Assembly (NCBI RefSeq): GCF_004762095.1
Contig: NZ_SIJH01000005.1
Location: forward strand, 62,001 to 126,000
From: Tabrizicola caldifontis
GTDB taxonomy: Bacteria; Pseudomonadota; Alphaproteobacteria; Rhodobacterales; Rhodobacteraceae
Length of the DNA: 64,000 nucleotides
Direction of reading: 5' to 3'
Under the pieces are notes generated by a model, which was given only the letters and a program-made list of their open reading frames with translations, did no database searches and was not told the DNA's origin. Of the stretch, positions 8,606 through 16,470 are shown piece by piece. The position numbers and the translations under genes are program-made. Numbering within the stretch: the stretch's first letter is position 1; each line of letters starts with the position of its first letter.

Positions 8606-10441
8606 TCAGTGGAGGCCCGACGGGGGTCGAACCAATTCAAAAGTGAAACGATAGTCGGCCAGTCCGGCCTGCCCCGATCCTGCACCGGCCACCCGGGTCT
8701 GCATCTGCACCAGCTTGATGCGTTCCAGGCCCTGGGTGATGCCATAGGCACCTTCGGCCGCGCGTGAAGAATAGGCGGCGAAAGTCAGGCCGACAAGCAG
8801 GACGGTCATCGCCATCTGCAGCCCCGCATCCGTGCGGGTGCCGAAGAAGGTCCAGCCGTTTTCCGAAAGGTGATGCCAGATCGTCACCAGAACGACCGAG
8901 ACATAGAGCGTTCCCGAAAGCAGCGTCAGCAGGTAGAAGCCCTTCGCCTCGGTCAGGCGCGGGCCGAAAAGGACCGGCAGGATGCAGCCCATCGCAAGTG
9001 CCGCATAGACGAGAAGCACCCCGGTGGGCAGCCGGCGGCGCGATGCTTCGCCCTTGGGGGTGATGCGGAAATCGACGAAGCGGCCGGTCACCGTGTCGCG
9101 GATCGCCATGATACATCCCCACAGCACCCAGGGCCACTGCAGGGCGAGGAAGAGGATGCGCTCCCAGCTGATCACCGACGCATCGACCGGGCGGAAATGG
9201 CCCATGCCGTGCAAGCTCCATGCGATGGCCAGCATTACGAAGATCATCGGCAGCACATGCCCGAAATAATCGGGATAGGTGACCGCCGAATAGCGGATGT
9301 CGAAGATCACCGCCACGATGGGCAGCAGATACATGGCGCAGAAGGTCAGCGCGATCAGGGGATAGAGCAGCTGACAGAAAAGGAATTGCGCCCGCAGACG
9401 CGGGGGCAGGCTGGGCAGGTAGCGCGGCGTGTGCTGCAAGAGCAACGTGACCAGACTGCGCGACCACTGGAATTCCTGCGTCACCATGTCGGCGACGGTC
9501 GCAGGCCCGTCGCCGATCGCGATGGCGTCGATCGCATGGACGCCTTTCCAGCCGCCTGCGTTCAGGATCATCGTGGTCGAATGATCCTCGGCCAGTTCGG
9601 GGCCAAGGCCCCCGACTTCCCGCAGCGCCTTGGTGCGAACCGCGTAGTGCGATCCAATGCACATGGGGGCGAAGCCGTTGGAATAGCCCGCCTGAAGGAT
9701 GCCATGGAATCCGCCTTCGGTGTGCAGTCGGGTGCGTGCCGCCCAGTTCAGCGGTGCATTGGACGAGCAGATCGACGGGGCCGAAACATAGCCGACCTCC
9801 GGGTCGGCGAAGGGGCGCAGCATCTCGCGCAGATAGCCGGGCTGAGGCACATGATCGGCGTCAAGCTGGCAGACCACGTCATAGTTCGCATAGCCCCAGT
9901 GATCATAGAAATAGGCGAGGTTGCCTTCCTTGCAGCGTGTGCGGCGTGGCCAGGTGGGGCGGTGATAATCCTTCACGCCATGCCTTGTCGAAACGCGCAC
10001 CCCCCTTGCGGCGCACCAGGCCAGCGTGGTGCGCGAGGGGTTCTCGTCGGCCAGCCAGGTGTCGTGCGGGATGTCCTGGGCCAGCATCGCCTCAAGCGTG
10101 CGGCGCACCACCTCGAAGGGCTCGGAAGGGGTCTTGGTGACGATCATTGCCACCCGCAGACCCAGATGCGTCGGGTCCGGCGCGGCCGAACGGACGGCAC
10201 GGTGGGCGAAGGCCAGGAAGAAGGCCTGCAGGAAGGTGATCCAGCCAATGAGCAGCGACACGATCCCGAATTTCAGCCAGCCGACCCAGCCGGCGCTGCC
10301 ATCGACATGAGAGGGGTCAAGCCACCAGATCCAGAACCAAAGGGCAGCTGCAATCCACAGGCCAGTCAGCAGTTGCAGCCATCGGCGCTCGGGCACCGAC
10401 AGAAGCGGGACAAGCCAGGGGTTGGTCGTCTCACGCGGCAT
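8606..10441 (-). CDS. Processive GT2 glycosyltransferase, cellulose-synthase-like
   Basis: A membrane glycosyltransferase of about 611 residues. Two N-terminal membrane helices (ALWFWIWWL and SLLIGWITFLQAFFL regions) precede a cytosolic GT-A domain, and several helices follow. This is the layout of synthases that polymerise and export a polysaccharide. GT-A motifs visible are QLDADH (DxD for metal and nucleotide sugar) and the later acid in AEDHS. The last motif reads QEFQW rather than the usual QxxRW, so its arginine is glutamine. No PilZ domain is visible. The ATG at 10441 overlaps the galE stop by 11 bases, suggesting translational coupling; an upstream ATG at 10468 is also possible. The donor sugar is unknown. 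UDP-xylose or UDP-galactose is suggested by the neighbouring genes. Confidence 0.86.
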   Translation of the reverse strand: MPRETTNPWLVPLLSVPERRWLQLLTGLWIAAALWFWIWWLDPSHVDGSAGWVGWLKFGIVSLLIGWITFLQAFFLAFAHRAVRSAAPDPTHLGLRVAMIVTKTPSEPFEVVRRTLEAMLAQDIPHDTWLADENPSRTTLAWCAARGVRVSTRHGVKDYHRPTWPRRTRCKEGNLAYFYDHWGYANYDVVCQLDADHVPQPGYLREMLRPFADPEVGYVSAPSICSSNAPLNWAARTRLHTEGGFHGILQAGYSNGFAPMCIGSHYAVRTKALREVGGLGPELAEDHSTTMILNAGGWKGVHAIDAIAIGDGPATVADMVTQEFQWSRSLVTLLLQHTPRYLPSLPPRLRAQFLFCQLLYPLIALTFCAMYLLPIVAVIFDIRYSAVTYPDYFGHVLPMIFVMLAIAWSLHGMGHFRPVDASVISWERILFLALQWPWVLWGCIMAIRDTVTGRFVDFRITPKGEASRRRLPTGVLLVYAALAMGCILPVLFGPRLTEAKGFYLLTLLSGTLYVSVVLVTIWHHLSENGWTFFGTRTDAGLQMAMTVLLVGLTFAAYSSRAAEGAYGITQGLERIKLVQMQTRVAGAGSGQAGLADYRFTFELVRPPSGLH

Positions 10442-11420
10442 GGCGCAGCCCGTAGACAAGGGCGGCATCGGTCAGAAGCGTTGTCAGATCCGACCGTTCC
10501 GCGACAAAGCCCAGCCGGTCGCGCGCGGCCGACGGGTCGGCGACCAGAGCAGGCGGGTCGCCAGGGCGGCGGGGCGCCCAGATCACCGGCATCTGCCGAC
10601 CGGTCATCGCCTCGATCCCGGCGACGATCTGGCGGATCGACAGGCCCTGTCCGGTGCCAAGGTTAAGGTGCAGCGTCTCGCCCCCGTCCAGAAGGTGCCT
10701 CAGCGCCAGAACATGGGCGCGAGCGAGATCGCAGACGTGGATGTAGTCGCGGATGCAGGTGCCGTCTGGCGTGGGGTAGTCGGTGCCATAGACCTGAAGT
10801 GCCGGCCCCTGCCCGGTGGCCGCGCGCAGGGCCAGCGGCAGAAGGTGGGTTTCCGGTTCGTGCCGTTCAAACAGCTCGCCTTCGGGGTCGGCGCCAGCCG
10901 CGTTAAAGTAGCGCAGCGCGGCATAGCGCAGACCATGGGCGGCGGCGTGGTCGGCAAGCATCTGTTCGCAGATCAGTTTGGTGCGACCATACGGATTGAT
11001 CGGCACCTGCGGCGTCGTCTCGGCGATAGGCAGCCGGTCGGGCACGCCATAGGTGGCGCAGCTTGAGGAAAAGACGATCCGGTCTAGCCCGGCCGCGTGA
11101 CAGCCCGAGATCAGGCCGATCATGCCGCCCAGATTGTTGTCGTAATAGAGGCCGGGATTCATCATGCTTTCACCGACATAGGCCGATGCGGCGAAATGGA
11201 TGACGGCTTCCACCCTGTATTGGCGCAGGACCACCTCGACCGCTCCTGCATCGCGCACGTCCCCTGCCACGAAGGGGCCGTAGCGGACAGCGTCGCGGTG
11301 ACCGGTCGACAGGTTGTCGAAAGCTACCGGCAGGAACCCTGCCCGGGCCAGTGCCTTGCAGGTGTGCGAGCCGATGAAGCCCGCGCCCCCAGTGACCAGG
11401 ATGGCGGGCCCTGCGGTCAT
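10431..11420 (-). CDS. galE: UDP-glucose 4-epimerase (first copy)
   Basis: An extended short-chain dehydrogenase of 329 residues that interconverts UDP-glucose and UDP-galactose (or UDP-Xyl and UDP-Ara in some relatives). The NAD-binding loop GGAGFIGS is at residues 11-18. The SSS segment and the YxxxK pair (YGRTK) supply the catalytic residues, and RYFNAAGADPEGE and TPDGTCIRDYIHV are GalE-specific blocks. Its start overlaps the uxs stop by 4 bases (ATGA) and its stop overlaps the GT2 start, so uxs, galE and GT2 form a tightly coupled operon. A second galE lies at 25271-26257 on the other strand. The two differ clearly in sequence and are not a recent copy. Confidence 0.93.
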   Translation of the reverse strand: MTAGPAILVTGGAGFIGSHTCKALARAGFLPVAFDNLSTGHRDAVRYGPFVAGDVRDAGAVEVVLRQYRVEAVIHFAASAYVGESMMNPGLYYDNNLGGMIGLISGCHAAGLDRIVFSSSCATYGVPDRLPIAETTPQVPINPYGRTKLICEQMLADHAAAHGLRYAALRYFNAAGADPEGELFERHEPETHLLPLALRAATGQGPALQVYGTDYPTPDGTCIRDYIHVCDLARAHVLALRHLLDGGETLHLNLGTGQGLSIRQIVAGIEAMTGRQMPVIWAPRRPGDPPALVADPSAARDRLGFVAERSDLTTLLTDAALVYGLRHAA

Positions 11421-12436
11421 GACACGAGAACCGGCTTGCCAGGCATGGGGGCGCCGATGCGCTGGGCGAACCAGGCGATCGTCTTGTCAAGGCCCCGGTC
11501 CAGCGGCACCGTGGGCGCCCAGCCCAGGACGTCGCGGGCGCGGGTGATGTCGGGCCTGCGCTGGCGCGGGTCGTCCTGCGGCAGGGGCTGGAAGGTGATG
11601 GGCGTGCGGCGGCCGGTCTTGGACTGGACCAGCTCGGCCAGTTGCAGCATGGTGAACTCTCCGGGATTGCCTAGGTTTACGGGCATTTTCTCGTCGCTTG
11701 CCATGAGCCGGATCAGCCCTTCCACCAGATCGTCCACGTAGCAGAAGCTGCGGGTTTGCGAGCCGTCGCCATATACCGTCAACGGCTGGCCCCGCAGGGA
11801 CTGGACGATGAAGTTAGACACCACGCGCCCGTCCTCGGGATCCATCTGCGGGCCGTAGGTGTTGAAGATGCGCGCGATCCGCGTCTCGAGCCCGCGATGC
11901 GCGCCGTATTCCCAGAACAGCGTCTCGGCCGCACGTTTGCCTTCGTCATAGCAGGCCCTGGGTCCGACGGTATTGACGCAACCCCTGTAGCTTTCGGGCT
12001 GCGGCGAGATCTCGGGGTCGCCATAGATCTCGGACGTCGAGGCCAGAAGGATCCGCGCGCCCTTGCGCTCGGCCAGGGTCAGCAGGTTGAGCGATCCCTC
12101 GATCGAGGTGCGAAAGGTGTGGATCGGGTTCGCCTGATAGCGTGGCGGCGATGCCGGGCAGGCGAGGTTGTAGATTTCGTCCACCGGACCCGAGATGGCC
12201 AGCGGCGAAATGATGTCCTGACGGATGAAGCGGAAGCGGGGATGCTTGGCCAGAGACGCGATGTTGTCTGCCGATCCGGTCACGAGATTGTCGACACAGA
12301 TCACTGACTGGCCGGAAGAAATGAGCCTTGCGCAGAGTGCCGATCCGACAAAGCCGGCACCGCCGGCGATCACAACTACCTTCTGCCCCGGCAAACCACG
12401 CTTTCCATGGCCTGGTGTATCCAAGAAGTCACGCAT
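11417..12436 (-). CDS. uxs: UDP-glucuronate decarboxylase (UDP-xylose synthase)
   Basis: A 339-residue extended SDR that oxidises and decarboxylates UDP-glucuronate to UDP-xylose (EC 4.1.1.35). The NAD loop GGAGFVGS is at residues 25-32. CPASPPRYQ, the catalytic STSEIYG segment and YDEGKR (YxxxK) are typical of UXS, as is RIFNTYGPQMDPEDGRVV. It has a short N-terminal extension with no signal peptide. The start at 12436 has AAGGGGGGG upstream. The substrate would come from the Ugd encoded at 19442-20746. It is the first gene of the glycan operon, with a long leader and a good promoter candidate at 12586-12614. Confusion with the dTDP-glucose dehydratase family is possible but the UXS-specific blocks argue against it. 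Confidence 0.92.
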   Translation of the reverse strand: MRDFLDTPGHGKRGLPGQKVVVIAGGAGFVGSALCARLISSGQSVICVDNLVTGSADNIASLAKHPRFRFIRQDIISPLAISGPVDEIYNLACPASPPRYQANPIHTFRTSIEGSLNLLTLAERKGARILLASTSEIYGDPEISPQPESYRGCVNTVGPRACYDEGKRAAETLFWEYGAHRGLETRIARIFNTYGPQMDPEDGRVVSNFIVQSLRGQPLTVYGDGSQTRSFCYVDDLVEGLIRLMASDEKMPVNLGNPGEFTMLQLAELVQSKTGRRTPITFQPLPQDDPRQRRPDITRARDVLGWAPTVPLDRGLDKTIAWFAQRIGAPMPGKPVLVS

Positions 12437-12885
12437 TGAACCCCCCCTTCAAATCGCCGCGAATGTAAATGACCATTCAAGACCATACGTCGATGACGGC
12501 TGTCCCGACGGACGGGCAGCTATGCAAATCCATGCCTTACCGCGTCATTTGCGCTATTGCTGGCGTTGCATTCACTGGCATCCTCGACTATCGAGGAATT
12601 CCCATTTTTGTCAATGTTAGGCCATAATTAGACATCATTTGGACACATTCGATCGACCGCAAGCGATATCTCGCATGAAGTCTGGCCTATCGAAAGGCTC
12701 TATGCAATCTTAAGTAGTTACGTGGCTTTTTCCTGCACCACAAACGATAGCAGCTTGCGAATCGCTGAGCGCGCGCTTCACGTCGAAGAACCTCTTTGCC
12801 GCAATCTTGCCATGAAGTCGGAGGCGCCAGGCGTGGTGTCGAGGGCGGCCCTAGGGGTCTGACCGGACTTGGGCAGGCGGATCGG
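12437..12885. other. Non-coding gap upstream of uxs, AT-richer than its surroundings
   Basis: These 449 bases between the starts/ends of uxs and the helicase carry no supportable gene. The middle part (about 12590-12760) is much richer in A and T than the flanks. It holds the uxs promoter candidate and palindrome described separately. I see nothing else definite here. Confidence 0.6.
12581..12614 (-). promoter_or_regulatory. Putative sigma-70 promoter with overlapping palindrome, for uxs
   Basis: On the minus strand a perfect TTGACA (12609-12614) is followed after 17 bases by ATAGTC (12586-12591). The -10 lies inside the inverted repeat TCCTCGA-CTA-TCGAGGA (12581-12597). The leader to the uxs ATG would be about 145 bases. 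The site looks like an operator for a dimeric repressor, an inference from geometry alone. Confidence 0.5.
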
Positions 12886-15273
12886 TCAGGCTAGGCCCGC
12901 AGCCTTCATCAGGGCCTGCGCCTGGGCGCTGGCCAGGCGGTCGCGCCCCTCGCCATGAACGGGAATGCGCCCCGGCTCGAAGAACAGGGGGGCGGCCAGC
13001 GGTGTGACGCGGGAAAGACGGCGGAGGTCGATATTCTGGCCGATGCGGGCCAGAAGGGCCTCGATGCGGGAAAAGTCGATGAGGCCGCGCAGCGCCTCTT
13101 CCCGGGTGATCTGCAAAAGGAGGTGGTCGGGATCGTAGCGGCGCAGCGTGTCATAAAGAATATCGGAGGAGAAGGTCGCCTGACGCCCGGTCTTGCGCCG
13201 GCCCTGGTGGCTGCGTTCGATAAGCCCGGCGATGATGGCGGTCGCGCGGAAGGTGCGCTTCATCACGGCGTTGCCGGCAAGCCAGCTGTCCAGGCCGTCG
13301 CGCAGCGTGGCAAGATCGAACAGTGGTGCCGGGTCGGTGACCGGGTCAAGGCCCCAGATCAGCGTGGCATAGTCGGTCGCGACGAAGCCGAGCGGGGCAA
13401 GGCCCTGCCTCTCCATCTGTTTCGTGACAAGCAGTCCGAGCGTCTGCTGGGCGTTGCGACCGGCGAAGCCGTAGATCACCAGATGTTCGCGGCCGTCGTG
13501 CGGGAAGCTTTCGAGGAGGAGAGAGTGCGGATCGGGCAGGCGCGAGACCTCGCGCTGCTTGGCCAGCCACGATGCGGTGTGGGCGGGCAGATCGGGCCAG
13601 CTGTCCTGCTGGAAGATGCCCAGGATGCGTTCGGCGAGCAGGGTGGATGTTGCGAACTTGGTGCCGTTGAAGACTGCGACCCTTGGATCGCGGCCTGGTG
13701 TCTTAGATACCTCGACAGTCATCTCGCGCAGCCCCTCGTAGCGGACGATCTGGCCGCCGATCAGGAAGGTGTCGCCGGGGGTCAGGGTGGCGGCGAAGGA
13801 TTCCTCGACCTCGCCCAAGGGAGTGCCATGATTGCGCAGGCGGACCTTCAGCGTCTCGATGTCGATGATCGTGCCAAGATTCTGGCGGATCACCGCGGCG
13901 GCGCGGGGATCGCGCAGCTGCCATTTCCCACCGCTTTGCTTCAGGCGCTGCCAGCGGTCATAGGCCCGCAGCGCATAGCCTCCGGTGGCGACGAAATCGA
14001 GACAAGCGTCGAATTCCGCCCTGGTCAAAAGGGCATAGGGGCCGGTGGAGATGACCTCGGCATAGAGGGAATCGGCGTCGAAGGGGCCGGCGCAGGCGGT
14101 TGCAAGGATGTGCTGGCAGAGGACGTCGCGGGGGCCGGGGCCGCGCGGTTCTCCGTCCAGGGTGCGGGCGCGGACTGCGTCAAGGGCGGCTTGGCATTCC
14201 ACCACCTCGAAGCGGTTGGCGGGGACGAGAAGTGCCTTGGAGGGCGCATTGTAGCGGTGGTTGGCGCGGCCGATGCGCTGGACAAGGCGCTTGACGTTCT
14301 TCGGCGCGCCGACCTGGATAACCAGGTCCACGTCCCCCCAGTCGATGCCGAGGTCGAGCGAGCCGGTGCACACGACGGCGCGCAGTGCGCCAGCGGCCAT
14401 GGCCTGTTCTACACGCTGGCGGCTTTCGCGGGAAAGCGAGCCGTGGTGAATGCCGATCGGAAGGTCATCCGTGTTGGAAAGCCAGAGGTCGTGGAAGAAA
14501 AGTTCTGCCTGGGCGCGGGTGTTGTGGAAGATCAGCGTGGTGCGGTGGCGCCGGATCTGGTCGAGGATCGCGGGTATGGCGTAACGGCCGCCGCCGCCCG
14601 ACCACGGCGGGGGGGCTGCGGTTTCCAGCATCGAGATGTCGGGGTCGGGGCCGGGGTCAGCCTGCAGGATCGTGGTTTCGGGTGCAAGGAAGCGCGCCAG
14701 GGCAGCCGGATTCTCGACGGTGGCGGAAAGCCCTACGCGGCGAAGCTGCGGATTCAGCGACTTGAGACGGGCGAGTTGCAGGACGAGCTGGTCGCCGCGT
14801 TTCGATTCGGCAAGCGCATGAATTTCGTCAACGATCACCCGTTGCAGACCGGCGAAGATGCGGGGGGCGTCCTCGTAGGAAAGCAGAAGGGCCAGGCTTT
14901 CCGGCGTCGTCAGCAGGATATGCGGCGGATCGGCACGCTGGCGGCGGCGCTGGATGTAGCCGGTATCGCCGGTGCGGTCCTCGACCCGGATCCTGAGGCC
15001 CGCACCCTCGATCGGCGTGCGCAGGTTGCGGCGGATGTCGGCGGTCAGCGCCTTCAGGGGCGAAACATAAAGGGTGTGAATACCGGCCGGAGGATCGGCC
15101 CCCAGTTCGGCGAGGGTGGGCAGGAACCCCGCCAGCGTCTTGCCGCCGCCCGTAGGCGCAATGAGAAGGGTGGAAGGCTCGTGCGCCTGTTCCACCATCT
15201 GAAGCTGGTGGGAGTGAAGCGTCCAGCCCTGGGCGGCGAACCAGTCGGAGAGGGCGGGGGGCAGCGTCAGCAT
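12886..15273 (-). CDS. Ligase-associated DNA damage response DEXH-box helicase (Lhr-like)
   Basis: An SF2 helicase of about 795 residues, the usual length for the ligase-associated Lhr-core family, thought to act in DNA repair beside LigC/LigB-type ligase, exonuclease and PdeM. The Q-motif region and Walker A APTGGGKT (about 39-46) are followed by TPESLALLL, the DEIH box (VDEIHAL), SAT (LSATVENP), and the second RecA domain with QRIGRANHR. The Lhr-specific winged helix and C-terminal domain follow. The ATG at 15273 gives the family length. The open frame runs far upstream, but that part is antisense to the DMT transporter gene and looks like a shadow. Its normal partner pdeM is 5.7 kb downstream. 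No ligase gene is in the window. Confidence 0.92.
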   Translation of the reverse strand: MLTLPPALSDWFAAQGWTLHSHQLQMVEQAHEPSTLLIAPTGGGKTLAGFLPTLAELGADPPAGIHTLYVSPLKALTADIRRNLRTPIEGAGLRIRVEDRTGDTGYIQRRRQRADPPHILLTTPESLALLLSYEDAPRIFAGLQRVIVDEIHALAESKRGDQLVLQLARLKSLNPQLRRVGLSATVENPAALARFLAPETTILQADPGPDPDISMLETAAPPPWSGGGGRYAIPAILDQIRRHRTTLIFHNTRAQAELFFHDLWLSNTDDLPIGIHHGSLSRESRQRVEQAMAAGALRAVVCTGSLDLGIDWGDVDLVIQVGAPKNVKRLVQRIGRANHRYNAPSKALLVPANRFEVVECQAALDAVRARTLDGEPRGPGPRDVLCQHILATACAGPFDADSLYAEVISTGPYALLTRAEFDACLDFVATGGYALRAYDRWQRLKQSGGKWQLRDPRAAAVIRQNLGTIIDIETLKVRLRNHGTPLGEVEESFAATLTPGDTFLIGGQIVRYEGLREMTVEVSKTPGRDPRVAVFNGTKFATSTLLAERILGIFQQDSWPDLPAHTASWLAKQREVSRLPDPHSLLLESFPHDGREHLVIYGFAGRNAQQTLGLLVTKQMERQGLAPLGFVATDYATLIWGLDPVTDPAPLFDLATLRDGLDSWLAGNAVMKRTFRATAIIAGLIERSHQGRRKTGRQATFSSDILYDTLRRYDPDHLLLQITREEALRGLIDFSRIEALLARIGQNIDLRRLSRVTPLAAPLFFEPGRIPVHGEGRDRLASAQAQALMKAAGLA

Positions 15274-15411
15274 GGCGCAGAGATAGACTGCGATCGTGTG
15301 CAGGGAAACCCGGTTGCGACCTGCCCTGGCCCGCCGTCGGGCCGGGCGCTCCGGGCAGAGCGCCGCAGTGACCATCTTGCCTTTTCCCTTCGGCTCGGGT
15401 GAGGTCGCGCC

Positions 15412-16305
15412 ATGCGTGCTACGACCGATCTGGGCCGCCCCGTTGAGGGGGCGCTGTGGATGCTGGCCACGGGTCTGGCCTTCGTGGGGGTAAACGGCAT
15501 TGTCCGGCATCTGGGCACCGACATGCCGGCGGCGCAGTCGGCCTTCATTCGCTTTGTCTTCGGGCTGGCCTTCCTGGCGCCCGCGCTGATTGCGATGCGT
15601 GGGACACGGCTGCCCACCGGCATCTGGCCGCTGTTCCTGTGGCGCGGCGCGCTGCATGTCGCGGCAGTGGTCTTCTGGTTCTGGGCCATGGCGCGTGTGC
15701 CAGTGGCCGAAATGGCGGCGATCGGCTTCCTGAACCCGGTGATCGTGCTGGTCATCGCGGGGCTTCTTCTGGGCGAGGGGCTGGGAAGGGGGCGGATTGT
15801 TTCGGTGCTTGTGGCCCTTGCCGGAGCGCTGGTCGTTCTGCGGCCGGGGCTGCGCGAGGTTACACCAGGGCATCTGGCGCAAATGGCGGCAACGGTCTGC
15901 TTTGCGGTTAGCTACATTTTCGCCAAGCGGCTGAGCGCGATGGCCCCTGCCAGCGTGGTGGTGGCCGTGCTTTCGGTGACCGTGGCTATGGGGCTGGCGC
16001 CGATCGCCTGGTGGGTCTGGCAGCCGGTCAGCGCGGTGCAGGTGGCCTGGCTGGCGGGCGTCGCGGCGCTGGCCACGCTGGGACATTACACCATGACGCG
16101 GGCCTTCCGGGCAGCGCCGCTGGCGGTGACGCAGCCGGTGACCTTCCTGCAGATCCTTTGGGCGGCATTGCTGGGTGCCCTGGTTTTCGGCGAGGCGGTG
16201 GACGGGTTCGTGATCCTGGGCGGGGCGCTGATCGTGGGGGCGGTCAGCCTCAACACCTGGGCTGAGGCGCGGCGGGGCCGGATTCCGCCGCAGCCCGTGC
16301 CGTAA
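15412..16305 (+). CDS. EamA/DMT-family permease
   Basis: A 297-residue drug/metabolite transporter with about ten predicted membrane helices arranged as two EamA repeats. The first starts with GALWMLATGLAFVGVNG and the second with the segment beginning MAATVCFAVSYIFAK. Charged residues sit between helices and in a short basic tail. The substrate cannot be read; S-adenosylmethionine and amino-acid exporters belong to the same large family. The ATG at 15412 gives the usual length. It is divergent from the helicase gene with 138 bases between the starts and is followed by a repeat-like GC-rich stretch. Confidence 0.85.
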   Translation: MRATTDLGRPVEGALWMLATGLAFVGVNGIVRHLGTDMPAAQSAFIRFVFGLAFLAPALIAMRGTRLPTGIWPLFLWRGALHVAAVVFWFWAMARVPVAEMAAIGFLNPVIVLVIAGLLLGEGLGRGRIVSVLVALAGALVVLRPGLREVTPGHLAQMAATVCFAVSYIFAKRLSAMAPASVVVAVLSVTVAMGLAPIAWWVWQPVSAVQVAWLAGVAALATLGHYTMTRAFRAAPLAVTQPVTFLQILWAALLGALVFGEAVDGFVILGGALIVGAVSLNTWAEARRGRIPPQPVP

Positions 16306-16316
16306 GAGGCACGCAG

Positions 16317-16368
16317 CCCCCCCGCCTTCCCCTCTCCTCTCCACGAGGGGGAGGTGAGGGGCGGGGCC
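16317..16368. repeat. REP-like GC-rich palindromic stretch
   Basis: A run of C-rich blocks, then CTCCACGAGGGGGAGGTGAG and G-rich blocks, can fold back on itself. A similar element occurs at 36528-36565 between two other genes. Both look like members of a dispersed intergenic repeat family, judged by eye only. Confidence 0.4.
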
Positions 16369-16470
16369 GCCAGTGTTGCGCACGGGCAAGGTGCTGCGCG
16401 CGGGGTGGTGAGCAGTTGTAGAGAAACCTTTCCTAGGGTCGCGGGCCACGGCGATCCTGCGGAGGTTTCA

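Noticed and set aside
8870-10666. 598-codon plus-strand frame opposite GT2
   Set aside because: The GT2 motifs on the minus strand are clear. This frame has shadow-like composition and no motif.
15274-16449. N-terminal extension of the helicase gene by about 390 codons
   Set aside because: It is antisense to the DMT transporter, is low-complexity and unlike any helicase. The start at 15273 gives the family length.
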